Part shown: piece after piece, positions 1-15,386 of the stretch
Position numbering within the stretch: the stretch's first letter is position 1
How the letters are laid out: each line of letters opens with the position of its first letter
DNA from: J054 sp963850255
GTDB lineage: Bacteria > Pseudomonadota > Gammaproteobacteria > Steroidobacterales > GCA-2729495
Reading direction: 5' to 3'
NCBI GenBank assembly: GCA_963850255.1
Contig: CAWKLL010000029.1
Coordinates: 1-64,000, forward strand
DNA length: 64,000 bases
Position numbers and translations under genes: made by a program
Notes under the pieces: generated by a model
Told to the model about the DNA's origin: nothing
Seen by the model: the letters and a program-made list of their open reading frames with translations, nothing else
The model's database searches: none

Positions 1-1
1 T

Positions 2-3000
2 GTTGTGTGTGCCTTTCAAGCTTGGGGCACCGTATTGCTGGTGCTGTTTCTGTATGCAGCCCCGGACGGACCAGCGCCGCGGGCCGCCGGCGTGGAGTTT
101 GCGCTGGAAACCTTTACCCGTCAGCGCCGGGAGAGTTTCTGGGAGCTTGAATTATCCTTGACGGACAGCGGGCCGGGGCAGGGCCTGAGTGGCTACCTGG
201 GTTACGCAGAGGCCTTGTTTGAGGCCGATTTTGCGGCCGCGCTGCCGGCGCGACTGGCGCAACTGCTGAGCGCCGCCGCGGCCAGCCCGGCACTCAGCCT
301 GGCGGCATTGCCGCTGCTGCTGGATGGCGAGCTGGACAGCCTGCGCCGGCGCGGTTGCGGACCAGAACTGGCCTGGAGCGGGCCGCAAACGCTGCATGAG
401 CTGGTGAGGGAACAGGTCAGGGCGACACCGGAGCGGGCTGCCCTGGTTTGCAGTCCGCGCGAATGGACTTACCTGGAACTGCAGGACAGGGCCGATTCGC
501 TGGCCGGTGCCCTGCAGCAGCAGGGGCTCGCGCCCGGCGATGTGGTGGGGCTGGCACTGGAAGCTTCACCGGACCGAATCGCCGCGGTGCTGGCGGTGCT
601 TGCCTGCGGCGGCATATTGCTGCCACTGGATCCGACTTATCCTAAAGAGCGACTGAGTTTCATGCTTGGCGATGCCGGCGCAACGCTGTTGTTGACGGAC
701 GCGGCGAGCGAGGACTACCTGCCCGGCGATTCAAGGCGATTCAAGCTGAACGAATTTGACTGGCAGTGCGCGCCGCCGTCGCCGGTGCCGGTGGCGGCCG
801 ATTCCCCGGCGTTTCTGCTGTACACCTCCGGATCCACGGGGCAACCCAAGGGTGCTGTGGGTGTGCATCGCGATGCGGTGCGTCGCTGCGCCTGGATGTG
901 GCAGGCCTATGGCTTCGACGCCGATGAGGTTTTCTGCCAGCGGACCAGTCTGAACTTCATTGATTCGCTGTGGGAAATCTTCGGCGCCCTGGGTCGCGGC
1001 GCACGCCTGGTGATTCCGCCGCGCGCAGCGGCGCAGGATCCTGAGCCGCTGCTCGACTGCCTGGCCGAGCACGCGGTGACCCACCTGGTCTGCGTACCGA
1101 CGGTGTTGCGTGCCTTGCTGGCTCCGTCGGAAACACTACGTCAGCGGCTGCCGGCCCTGCGCAGCTGCATCACCAGCGGCGAACCGCTGCCGCCGGATCT
1201 GCTCCGGCGCTGGCGTCGGCAGGCACCCGATAAGATCCTGATCAATACCTATGGAATGTCTGAGGTATGGGATGTAACCCACTGTAAAATAAGTAATCTA
1301 AAAATAGACTCAGGTCCTGTCCCCATTGGCTCCCCACTGGCCGGGGTGCAGGTATGGCTGCTGGATGAGGCACTACAGCCGTTGCCGCCGGGCGTGGTCG
1401 GCGAGCTTTGTGTGGCCGGGTTCGGGTCCAGCGCTGGTTACTGGCGGCGGCCTGAATTAAACGCCGAGCGATTCCCCGCGCATCCGCTGGTGGCGGGCGA
1501 ACGGATTTATCGCAGCGGCGACCTGGCGCGCTGGCGGCCCGACGGTTTCCTGGAGTGTCTTGGCCGGCGTGACCAGCAGGTCAAACTGCGGGGCCTGCGG
1601 ATTGAATTGACCGAGGTGGAGAGCGCATTGCGCGCGCTGCCGGGCGTGCTTGAGGCCGGCGCGCGCATCGATGGCCAGGACACAGCCACGCCGCGCCTGC
1701 TCGCCTGGCTGGTGGGCGCGGGCCAGCGTCTTGACCTTGAGGCGCTGCGCAGTCAGCTGCGGCATCGCTTGCCGGCGGCCATGTTGCCGGCACGCCTGCT
1801 GCAGGTCGATAGCTTGCCGCTGACCCCAAGTGGCAAGCTGGATCGGCGCAGGCTGGTGGAAACGCGGGACTGTGCTGCCGCCATTCCAGGTGCTCAATTA
1901 ACGGCAACGGAGCAACGCGTCGCTGAGGTCTGGGCCGCGCTGCTGGATCGGCCCGTGACGGACGCGCAGGCGGATTTCTTTGCCCTGGGCGGTCACTCGC
2001 TGCTGGCCGCGCAGTTGATGGCGCGCTTGCGCGAAGCATTTCAGGTACAGCTGCAGCTCGGCGATTTGTTTGCTGCGCCGACCGTAGCCGGGCTGGCAGC
2101 GGCGCTGGGGCGTCGCGAGCGCCGGTCGCTGGTGGATCTGTTGCCCCTGCCGCCGCGTCCGGCCAGCCTGCCATTATCCTTCGGGCAGCAGCGCCTGTGG
2201 TTTCTCGAGCAGCTGGATCCCGGCAGTCCCGCGTATCACATCGCCTTCTTGCTGGAGATTGAGGGCCCGCTCGACCTTACTGCGTTAACCGCGGCGGCCA
2301 CGGACCTTACCCAGCGGCATGAGGCCCTGCGCAGCGTATTTGTCAGCCGCAATGGTCGGCCCAGCCAGCAAATACTGCCGGCCTGTCCGCTGACCCCGGA
2401 AGTCCTGCCGTCTGCCAGCGAAGCGGTGTTTGCCGCTTTTGCCCGACGACCCTTTGACATCGAAAGCGGGCCGCTGCTGCGGCTCGGGCTGGCGCATGAG
2501 GCGGCCGGGCAGCACCAGTTGCTGCTGGTGGTTCATCACCTGGTGTCGGACGGACGCTCCAGTGCGCTGTTGTTCCGCGACCTGGCCGCCTTGTACGCGA
2601 GCCGGATCACAGGTGCCGAGCCTGAACTGCCGCCGCTGCCGCTGCAGTATGTTGATTTCGCCCTTTGGCAAAGACGCGCCCTGGATACTGATGCGCTGGA
2701 GCGCTCGCTGGGGTTCTGGCGCCAGGAACTGGCCGAGGCGCCGGCGGCGCTGACGCTGGCCCATGACTACCCGCGACCGGCCGAGCAGCGCTTTCGCGGT
2801 GGCTGGCTGCGCCGCAAAATCGACGGTGAAGCCCTGGCGGACCTGCAAGCGCTGGGCCAGCAGCACGCGGCCAGCTTGCCCATGGTCCTGCTGTCGGCCT
2901 ATTACCTGATGCTGCGCCGTTACGCTTCGCAGACCGATATTCTCATCGGCAGTCCGGTGCAGGGCCGCCCTGATCTAAACCTAGAAGAAGTTGTAGGTTT

Positions 3001-6000
3001 ATTTGTTAATACACTGATATTTAGATTAAATATTAATGAAAATCTGCCTTTCGACCAGGTGCTTGGGCAGGTGCGGGAAACGACCCTGGCGGCCCAGGCC
3101 GAGCAGGCGCTGCCGTTCGAAAAGCTGGTGGAAGCCTTGCAGCCGGAGCGCAGTCTTAGCCGCGCGCCGCTGTTCCAGGCGATGTTTAATTTCACCGAGA
3201 TTCCGGTCATGGCGCTGCCGGCGGGGTCGAGCACCTGGCGCCTGGGTCCGCTGCTGGATCATGGCGTGGCCAATTTTGATCTGAGTCTGAACATCGGCCG
3301 GCACGCTGACGGTGCCGAGCTGATCTTCGAGTACGACCGCGACCTGTTTGCCGCTGGCAGCATTGCCGCCATGGCCGATGTGTTCATGCAAATACTGACC
3401 GCGGCGCGGGCCGATGCCGGCGTGGTGCCGGAACTGCTTTCGCCGGCGGCGCGTGCCGCGCTGCTTGCGCTGAACCCGGAAGGCACAGCTGTGCCTTCCG
3501 CAGCGCTGGTGCTGGACAGTTTCGCCCGGTTCGTTAACCGTCAGCCGCATGCCACGGCAACGCAGGATGTGGACGGCCGTCGCTGCAGTTACGCGCAGCT
3601 GAACGAGCAATCGCAGCGGGTGGCGGCGGGTTTGCGCCAGGCGGGCATTCGACCCGGCGATATCGTTGCCCTGTTGCTGCCCGCCGGTAGTGAACTGCTG
3701 GCCGGCCTGCTGGGCGTGTTGCGCAGCGGGGCCGTTTACCTGCCGCTGGACCCGGTCAGTCCGCCTGAACGTCTGGCCGGCATGCTGGACGACGCGCGGC
3801 CTGTCGCGGTCCTGGCCGGGCACCCGGTCGGGCAGCCTGGTCGGCATCGCTTCCTAATGATGGCGGACTTGCTGCAGTTTCATCCGGATTCCCAGCCGGA
3901 CCATGCAGCCGCCGCCGATGACGCGGCTTACGCACTGTTTACCTCGGGCTCCAGCGGCCGGCCGAAGGCGGTGCTGGTCAGTCACGGCGCATTGGCCGCC
4001 GCTGCGGCCAGCTGGCGTGATACCTATGCTCTGCAGCCCGCGGATCGCCACTTGCAGATGGCCAATCCGGCCTTTGACGTGTTCAGCGCAGACTGGGTGC
4101 GCGCCCTCACTAGCGGCGCCAGCCTGGTTTTTTGTCCGCGCGATGTGCTGCTGGATGCGGAGGCCCTCGACGGGTACCTGCGTGACCAGCGCATCAGCTG
4201 CGCGGAGTTTGTGCCCGCGGTGTTGCGTGGCTTGCTCCCTCGCTGGTCGGCCGCCAGCGTGCCACCGCCGGATCTGCGCCTGCTCGCGGTGGGTTCCGAG
4301 CCCTGGTTTGCCAGCGAATATCGGCAACTGCGCGCCGTGCTGGGCGCGCAGGTTCGCCTGATTAACTCTTATGGCGTTGCCGAGGCCACGGTAGATAGCA
4401 GCTGGTATGAAGATGCCAGCGGCCCGGCGGGCGAGGGCTTGCTGCCCATCGGACAGCCCTTTGCCCATGCGCGCCTGTATGTCTGCGGCGCGGATCTGAG
4501 TCTTCAGCCGCCGGGCGTGCCGGGTGAGCTGTGTATCGGTGGTGCGGGTGTCGCGCTGGGTTATCTGCACCAGCCCGAGCTGACCGCCGAACGCTTTGTG
4601 GCCGACCCGTTCAGCAGCGAGCCGGGCGCGCGCTTGTATCGCACGGGCGACCGGGCGCGCTGGCGGGCAGACGGCCAGCTGGAGCTGCTGGGTCGGATGG
4701 ACCGGCAGGTGAAGCTGCGCGGTTTCCGCATCGAGCTGGGTGAGATAGAAGCCGCGCTGGCCGGTTGTGCAGGCGTGCAGGCCTCGGCCGTGGAGTTGCT
4801 CAAGGCGCCGGCGGGTGAGCAGCGACTGGTGGCCTGGGTGGTGGCATCGACAACATCGGATGAGCTGGCCCTGCGCGCGGAACTGGCCGAGCGACTGCCT
4901 GATTACATGCTGCCGACGGCCTGGGTGTTTGTGCCGGCCTTGCCACTGACGCCCAACGGCAAGCTGGACCGGGCGGGTTTGCCGGCGCCGGACTGGCAGG
5001 GCGGACAAGGTCCGGGCCGGGCGGCAGCCACGCCGCTGGAAGCATTGATTGGCGAAGTGATGTCGGCGGTGCTGGGAGTCAGCGGGGTGCAGGCGACGGA
5101 TGACTTTTTCGCGCTGGGCGGTCACTCGCTGCTGGCCACGCAACTGATCTCGCGCCTGCGCGATGCGCTGGGCCTGGAGCTGGAACTGCGCGCGGTGTTT
5201 ACCGCGCCCACGCCGGCCGGTCTGGCCGCCAGCCTTTCCGCGGCGGCGCCAGGCAGCGAGCCGCCGCGTGCTTTGCCGCGTGACCGTGAGCGCTGGCCGG
5301 TGTCGCCGGCCCAGCGCCGTTTATGGTTCCTGGCAGAGCTGAACCCGGCGTCACCGGCCTATCATTTGCATTGGTCGCTGCGCCTGGACGGCAAGCTTGA
5401 CCCCGCTGCGCTGCAGGCGGCGGTAGAGGGTCTGCAGGCGCGCCATGAGAGTCTGCGCACCTGTTTTGTGGCCGCTGACGGCGAGCCTTACCAGCTCATC
5501 GCCGAGGCCGGCGGCCTGCCGGTGGACTTTGCGCAGCTGGATAACAGCGAGCTATCGAGCGCGTTACGCGACTACGTCGAAGCGCCGTTTGTTTTATCGG
5601 CAGGACCGCTGTGGCGGGTCGGCGTGTTCAGCGATGCGCCCGACAGCCAGGTGCTGGTGCTGGTGATTCATCACATTGTTGCCGATGGCTGGTCGCTGTC
5701 ATTGCTGTTTCAGGAGCTGTCTGAACTGTATGCGGCGGCGTTGGAAAAGCGTGCGCCGCAACTGGCTGAGTTGCCGCTGCAATACGTCGACTATGCAGTC
5801 TGGCAGCAGGCGCTGTTGTCCGGGCCGGAACTGACCCGCCAGCTCGACTTCTGGCGCGCGCGCCTGGCCGGCGCGCCGGCGGCACTTCCGCTGCCCGTTG
5901 ATCACCCTGGATCGGCCGTTGCTGGTCGCCGGGGCGCCTGGTTGCGTTGTCGTTTCGACGGCCAGGCAGTCGATCAGCTTCAAGCGATTTGTAAAGACAA

Positions 6001-8419
6001 TAAAGTTACTAATTTCATAGTATTACTAACAATACTTAAAGCACTTTTGGCGCGCTGGACGGGCGTCGAGGAGCTGGTGGTCGGTACGCCTGTGGCCGGG
6101 CGCAGCCACAGCCAGCTGGAGGGGCTGGTCGGTTTCTTCATGAACACGCTGCCGCTGCGCGGCGACCTGTCCGGCAACCCAAACCTGGTCGAACTGCTGG
6201 CGCGGGTGCGCAGCTCGGCGCTGGACGCCTTCGCACATCCCGACCTGCCCTTTGAGCGCATTGTTGAAGCACTGTCGCCGACCCGCGTGCCCGGTCGACA
6301 TCCCATCACGCAAGTTTTGTTTGTGCTGCATAACCAGCCGCGCAGTGACCTCGCGCTGGCTGATCTGCAGGCCAAGCCGCTGCTGATGGAAAGCGAGGCG
6401 GCCAAATTTGATTTGAGTCTGCACGTGGCCGAGGACGACGACGGCTTTGAGCTGGCCTTTAACTATGACCCGGACCTGTTCGACGCGTCTACGCTGAGCT
6501 GGTTGTCGGACAGTTACCTGGGCCTGTTGCGTGGGTGGCCATCATCACCGCAACTGCGGTTGAGCGAGTTAAGCCTGCCGGGTGTTCTGCCGGCGCCATC
6601 ACTGCCGGCCCTGCCGGCCTTCAGCCAGGCCACCAGCCTGGGCGCGGCCTTTGCCGCGCGCGCGGCACTGGATCCGAAGGCACTGGCAGTAGCTTCCGGC
6701 GCGCAGCGCTGGAGCTACGGCGCATTACTGGAAGTGGCGCATCGGGTCGCACAGGGACTGCTGGCCGGCGGCGGCACACTGGGTGAGCGGGTGGGCCTGG
6801 TGGCACACTCGACGCCCGACGGGGTGGCCGGTTTACTGGGCATCCTGCTGGCCGGTCGCGCCTATGTGCCGCTGGACCCGGCGCAACCGGTGGCGCGTTT
6901 GCGCCGGCTGCTGGCGCTGGCTGGTTGCCAGCGGCTGGTGGCCAGTGACGAGCTGCTGGAGCTGGCCGAGCAGCTGGCCTGCCCGCTGCAGCGCATTGAT
7001 AGCCAGGCCGATGGCCGCAGCACGCCGGCGCCCGGGCTGGCAGTGCCGGCCGAGACGCTGGCCTACCTGATGTTCACCTCGGGCAGTACGGGTGAGCCGA
7101 AGGCAGTGATGCAAAGCCACGCCGGGGTACTCAGCCAGGTGGCCCGCTATGCCGCCAGCCTGGAGCTGTGTGCCGATGACCGGCTCAGCCAGTTGTCGAG
7201 CTTTGGTTTTGACGCCTCGGTGCAGGATGTCTTTGGCGCGCTGCTCAGCGGTGCCTCGCTGCACCCGCTGGATGTGCGCAGCGCTGGCGACGGCGCTGAG
7301 ACGGTGGATGCACTGGTGGCGGCCGAGGTCAGCGTGGTGCACGCGACACCGACGGTCTATCGACACCTGTTTGGCAGTGAACTGAGTTGCCGGCATGCGC
7401 TGACGTCGATCCGCGCGGTAGTTTTGGGCGGCGAGCTGGCGCGACGCGCAGACTTTGCGCTGTTCTGCACACGCTTTGCGCGCGGCACGCGGCTGGTGAA
7501 TGGCTACGGGCTGACGGAGTCGACGGTGGTCGCGCAGTGGCAGGGCGATCACGACAGCCGGGTGGCCGGTGACTGGCTGCCGCTGGGCCAGGCGGTGGCG
7601 GGCATCAGCATCGAGTTGTGGGATCAACAGGGTCAGCCCAGCTGGCAGGGCGAGATCGTGCTGCGCGGGTCTGGCCTGGCGCAGGGTTACTGGGGCGATG
7701 AAGCGCTGACGGAAGCGCGCTTTGCGGACGGGGTGTATCGCACTGGCGACCTGGGTCGCTGGCAGGCCGATGGTCAGCTGGCCTTTGTGGGTCGGCGCGA
7801 CGACCAGGTGAAGCTGCGCGGGGTGCGGGTCAGCCTGCTGGAAGTGGAACAGTGCCTGGCCGGGGCACCGGGGGTGAGCGGCTGTGCGGTGAGTCTGCGC
7901 ACCCTGGCTGACGGCCAGGCGCAGCTGGTGGCCTATGTGAGCGGGCCGACGGCCGAAGCGTTGCCGGCGCTGCAGCGCTGGGCGGTCACACAGCTGGCGC
8001 CCTGGCAGCTGCCGGCGGCCTGGGTAGTGCTGGATGCGCTGCCGCGGCGGGCCAACGGCAAGCTGGATCGGGATCGCTTGCCGGCCCCGCAGCGGGCTGC
8101 GGGCTTGCCGCCGCGCACCGAGCTGGAGCGGGCGCTGGCCGGGCTGTGGAGTGAGTTGCTGGGGGTTGAGCGGATCCGGCGCGAGGACGACTTCTTCGCC
8201 CTCGGCGGTCATTCCCTGATGGCCACCCGGCTGATTGCACGCATTCGCCAGAACCTGCGCCGCGAACTGCCCCTGCGCAGCGTATTTGAGTCGCCGGTAC
8301 TGACCGTGATGGCCGAAGCATTAGCCGCGGCACCGTCACTGGCCGCTGAACCCGAGTTGCGACGCTTGCCGCGCGGTGGCGCCGCCAAGGGCCGCGCTGC
8401 GCAAGCGCTTAAGCACTAA
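2..8419 (+). CDS. Nonribosomal peptide synthetase, three modules, 5' end outside window
   Basis: Multimodular NRPS; the frame is open to the left edge and the first ~130 residues are the C-terminal tail of a condensation domain, so the gene starts upstream. Numbering from the GTG at 5: partial C; A1 ~130-620 (YTSGSTGQPKG at 273); carrier GGHS with Ser665; C2 ~710-1130 (HHLVSDG at 844); A2 ~1168-1650; carrier Ser1708; C3 ~1760-2190 (HHIVADG at 1889); A3 ~2206-2700 (TSGSTGEPKA near 2356); carrier Ser2737. It ends shortly after the last carrier, with no thioesterase, reductase or epimerase. Binding-pocket codes read by eye: A1 I-D-W-V-I-S-T-W-D-K (close to the beta-alanine type), A2 D-V-A-E-L-V-S-V-D-K (ornithine-like), A3 D-A-Q-H-V-G-G-V-V-K (not recognised). 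Substrates are inferences. The next NRPS gene starts 12 bases downstream. Three AT-rich codon islands interrupt otherwise GC-rich codon use. Confidence 0.95.
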   Translation, partial: VVCAFQAWGTVLLVLFLYAAPDGPAPRAAGVEFALETFTRQRRESFWELELSLTDSGPGQGLSGYLGYAEALFEADFAAALPARLAQLLSAAAASPALSLAALPLLLDGELDSLRRRGCGPELAWSGPQTLHELVREQVRATPERAALVCSPREWTYLELQDRADSLAGALQQQGLAPGDVVGLALEASPDRIAAVLAVLACGGILLPLDPTYPKERLSFMLGDAGATLLLTDAASEDYLPGDSRRFKLNEFDWQCAPPSPVPVAADSPAFLLYTSGSTGQPKGAVGVHRDAVRRCAWMWQAYGFDADEVFCQRTSLNFIDSLWEIFGALGRGARLVIPPRAAAQDPEPLLDCLAEHAVTHLVCVPTVLRALLAPSETLRQRLPALRSCITSGEPLPPDLLRRWRRQAPDKILINTYGMSEVWDVTHCKISNLKIDSGPVPIGSPLAGVQVWLLDEALQPLPPGVVGELCVAGFGSSAGYWRRPELNAERFPAHPLVAGERIYRSGDLARWRPDGFLECLGRRDQQVKLRGLRIELTEVESALRALPGVLEAGARIDGQDTATPRLLAWLVGAGQRLDLEALRSQLRHRLPAAMLPARLLQVDSLPLTPSGKLDRRRLVETRDCAAAIPGAQLTATEQRVAEVWAALLDRPVTDAQADFFALGGHSLLAAQLMARLREAFQVQLQLGDLFAAPTVAGLAAALGRRERRSLVDLLPLPPRPASLPLSFGQQRLWFLEQLDPGSPAYHIAFLLEIEGPLDLTALTAAATDLTQRHEALRSVFVSRNGRPSQQILPACPLTPEVLPSASEAVFAAFARRPFDIESGPLLRLGLAHEAAGQHQLLLVVHHLVSDGRSSALLFRDLAALYASRITGAEPELPPLPLQYVDFALWQRRALDTDALERSLGFWRQELAEAPAALTLAHDYPRPAEQRFRGGWLRRKIDGEALADLQALGQQHAASLPMVLLSAYYLMLRRYASQTDILIGSPVQGRPDLNLEEVVGLFVNTLIFRLNINENLPFDQVLGQVRETTLAAQAEQALPFEKLVEALQPERSLSRAPLFQAMFNFTEIPVMALPAGSSTWRLGPLLDHGVANFDLSLNIGRHADGAELIFEYDRDLFAAGSIAAMADVFMQILTAARADAGVVPELLSPAARAALLALNPEGTAVPSAALVLDSFARFVNRQPHATATQDVDGRRCSYAQLNEQSQRVAAGLRQAGIRPGDIVALLLPAGSELLAGLLGVLRSGAVYLPLDPVSPPERLAGMLDDARPVAVLAGHPVGQPGRHRFLMMADLLQFHPDSQPDHAAAADDAAYALFTSGSSGRPKAVLVSHGALAAAAASWRDTYALQPADRHLQMANPAFDVFSADWVRALTSGASLVFCPRDVLLDAEALDGYLRDQRISCAEFVPAVLRGLLPRWSAASVPPPDLRLLAVGSEPWFASEYRQLRAVLGAQVRLINSYGVAEATVDSSWYEDASGPAGEGLLPIGQPFAHARLYVCGADLSLQPPGVPGELCIGGAGVALGYLHQPELTAERFVADPFSSEPGARLYRTGDRARWRADGQLELLGRMDRQVKLRGFRIELGEIEAALAGCAGVQASAVELLKAPAGEQRLVAWVVASTTSDELALRAELAERLPDYMLPTAWVFVPALPLTPNGKLDRAGLPAPDWQGGQGPGRAAATPLEALIGEVMSAVLGVSGVQATDDFFALGGHSLLATQLISRLRDALGLELELRAVFTAPTPAGLAASLSAAAPGSEPPRALPRDRERWPVSPAQRRLWFLAELNPASPAYHLHWSLRLDGKLDPAALQAAVEGLQARHESLRTCFVAADGEPYQLIAEAGGLPVDFAQLDNSELSSALRDYVEAPFVLSAGPLWRVGVFSDAPDSQVLVLVIHHIVADGWSLSLLFQELSELYAAALEKRAPQLAELPLQYVDYAVWQQALLSGPELTRQLDFWRARLAGAPAALPLPVDHPGSAVAGRRGAWLRCRFDGQAVDQLQAICKDNKVTNFIVLLTILKALLARWTGVEELVVGTPVAGRSHSQLEGLVGFFMNTLPLRGDLSGNPNLVELLARVRSSALDAFAHPDLPFERIVEALSPTRVPGRHPITQVLFVLHNQPRSDLALADLQAKPLLMESEAAKFDLSLHVAEDDDGFELAFNYDPDLFDASTLSWLSDSYLGLLRGWPSSPQLRLSELSLPGVLPAPSLPALPAFSQATSLGAAFAARAALDPKALAVASGAQRWSYGALLEVAHRVAQGLLAGGGTLGERVGLVAHSTPDGVAGLLGILLAGRAYVPLDPAQPVARLRRLLALAGCQRLVASDELLELAEQLACPLQRIDSQADGRSTPAPGLAVPAETLAYLMFTSGSTGEPKAVMQSHAGVLSQVARYAASLELCADDRLSQLSSFGFDASVQDVFGALLSGASLHPLDVRSAGDGAETVDALVAAEVSVVHATPTVYRHLFGSELSCRHALTSIRAVVLGGELARRADFALFCTRFARGTRLVNGYGLTESTVVAQWQGDHDSRVAGDWLPLGQAVAGISIELWDQQGQPSWQGEIVLRGSGLAQGYWGDEALTEARFADGVYRTGDLGRWQADGQLAFVGRRDDQVKLRGVRVSLLEVEQCLAGAPGVSGCAVSLRTLADGQAQLVAYVSGPTAEALPALQRWAVTQLAPWQLPAAWVVLDALPRRANGKLDRDRLPAPQRAAGLPPRTELERALAGLWSELLGVERIRREDDFFALGGHSLMATRLIARIRQNLRRELPLRSVFESPVLTVMAEALAAAPSLAAEPELRRLPRGGAAKGRAAQALKH
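1265..1320 (+). other. AT-rich rare-codon island 1 in NRPS A1
   Basis: Codons such as AAA ATA AGT AAT CTA AAA ATA stand in an otherwise GC-ending reading frame. The encoded residues lie just after the A5 motif of A1 and fit the domain, so the frame is intact. Confidence 0.75.
2971..3050 (+). other. AT-rich rare-codon island 2 in NRPS C2
   Basis: About 80 bases with GC content visibly far below the surroundings (codons CTA, GTA, TTA, ATA, AGA, AAT). It encodes the conserved C-domain stretch around VVGLFVNTL, so protein sequence is conserved while codon choice is not. Confidence 0.8.
4482..5227 (+). repeat. NRPS repeat block 1, copy 1 (A2 C-terminal subdomain plus carrier)
   Basis: About 746 bases nearly identical to 10808-11553 with no internal indels (offset 6326). 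It covers the end of the adenylation domain, from the stretch after the binding pocket, through the whole carrier domain. The sequence before 4482 is unrelated at base level to the partner, because the two pockets differ (Orn-like versus Gly). Confidence 0.9.
5378..5896 (+). repeat. NRPS repeat block 2, copy 1 (N-terminal half of C domain)
   Basis: Highly similar to 11707-12226 (offset 6329). Covers the condensation domain from shortly after its first motif through HHIVADG to the end of the N-terminal lobe. Similarity drops in 5897-6117, which includes an AT-rich island. Confidence 0.85.
5983..6049 (+). other. AT-rich rare-codon island 3 in NRPS C3
   Basis: Codons AAA GAC AAT AAA GTT ACT AAT, then ATA GTA TTA CTA ACA ATA CTT. 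It encodes a normal C-domain helix (start of the C-terminal lobe). The island lies in a patch not shared with the duplicated C domain of the next gene. Confidence 0.8.
6473..8250 (+). repeat. NRPS repeat block 3, copy 1 (end of C, whole A3, carrier)
   Basis: About 1.78 kb almost identical to 12803-14582. A shorter similar stretch precedes it at ~6113-6265 / ~12443-12595. It covers the end of the condensation domain, the linker, the entire A3 domain with its binding pocket, and the carrier up to its second helix. Confidence 0.9.
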
Positions 8420-8430
8420 GATAAATTATT

Positions 8431-14721
<6,291 letters not shown>

Positions 14722-14762
14722 CAATTAGCTATTGCCGGTAGCACCGGCAGGGAGAGTATAAA

Positions 14763-15374
14763 ATGGGATCGCAGCTCAAGCTCAAGCCCAAGGAACAGGT
14801 ATTGGACGAAGAAACTCAAGATATTGACGTAATGGCGGAGAACTTTCGCGAGATTATTTCTCGCTTGGGCGAGGACGTGAACCGCGAAGGTCTGGTCGAT
14901 ACGCCGCATCGCGCAGCCAAGGCCATGCACTTTCTAACCCGCGGGTATCGGCAAAACCTTGATGAGCTCATCAATAAAGCGGTATTCACCAGCGACACCG
15001 ACGAGATGGTTATTGTCCGCAATATCGAAATGTATTCGTTGTGCGAGCACCATATGCTGCCGTTTATCGGCAAGTGCCATGTCGCCTACTTGCCCCAGGG
15101 CAAAGTGCTCGGGCTGTCGAAAATTGCGCGGATTGTCGATTACTTCGCGCGTCGGCTACAGATCCAGGAAGTGCTGACCAAGCAGGTTGCCGAGAGTGTC
15201 TTTCAGGCCATCGACGCACGCGGTGTCGGCGTGGTCATCGAAGCTCAGCACATGTGCATGATGATGCGCGGCGTTGAGAAACAGAATTCGGTGATGACCA
15301 CCTCCTGCATGCTGGGCGCATTCCGTGAGCATTCGACCACCCGCGAGGAATTCCTCCGCCTGATGCGCGGCTGA
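14763..15374 (+). CDS. folE: GTP cyclohydrolase I
   Basis: Converts GTP to 7,8-dihydroneopterin triphosphate, the first step to folate and other pterins; cytosolic homodecamer in the family. The 203-aa product has the usual bacterial length. The zinc ligands are visible: C94 and H97 in SLCEHHML and C165 in QHMCMMMRG; the TPHRAAKAM stretch near 47-55 is also typical. The ATG at 14763 follows GGGAGAG with good spacing. It starts 41 bases after the NRPS stop on the same strand, so co-transcription is possible. It may be an ordinary housekeeping folE or may supply a pterin to the NRPS pathway; the sequence cannot decide. Confidence 0.95.
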   Translation: MGSQLKLKPKEQVLDEETQDIDVMAENFREIISRLGEDVNREGLVDTPHRAAKAMHFLTRGYRQNLDELINKAVFTSDTDEMVIVRNIEMYSLCEHHMLPFIGKCHVAYLPQGKVLGLSKIARIVDYFARRLQIQEVLTKQVAESVFQAIDARGVGVVIEAQHMCMMMRGVEKQNSVMTTSCMLGAFREHSTTREEFLRLMRG

Positions 15375-15386
15375 ACCGGCGCTGCG

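Noticed and set aside
3854..5143. Long antisense open frames under the NRPS genes (also 6833-8212, 9838-11334 and 13192-14544)
   Set aside because: They mirror GC-rich sense codons, have repetitive Arg/Gln/His composition and no recognisable domain.
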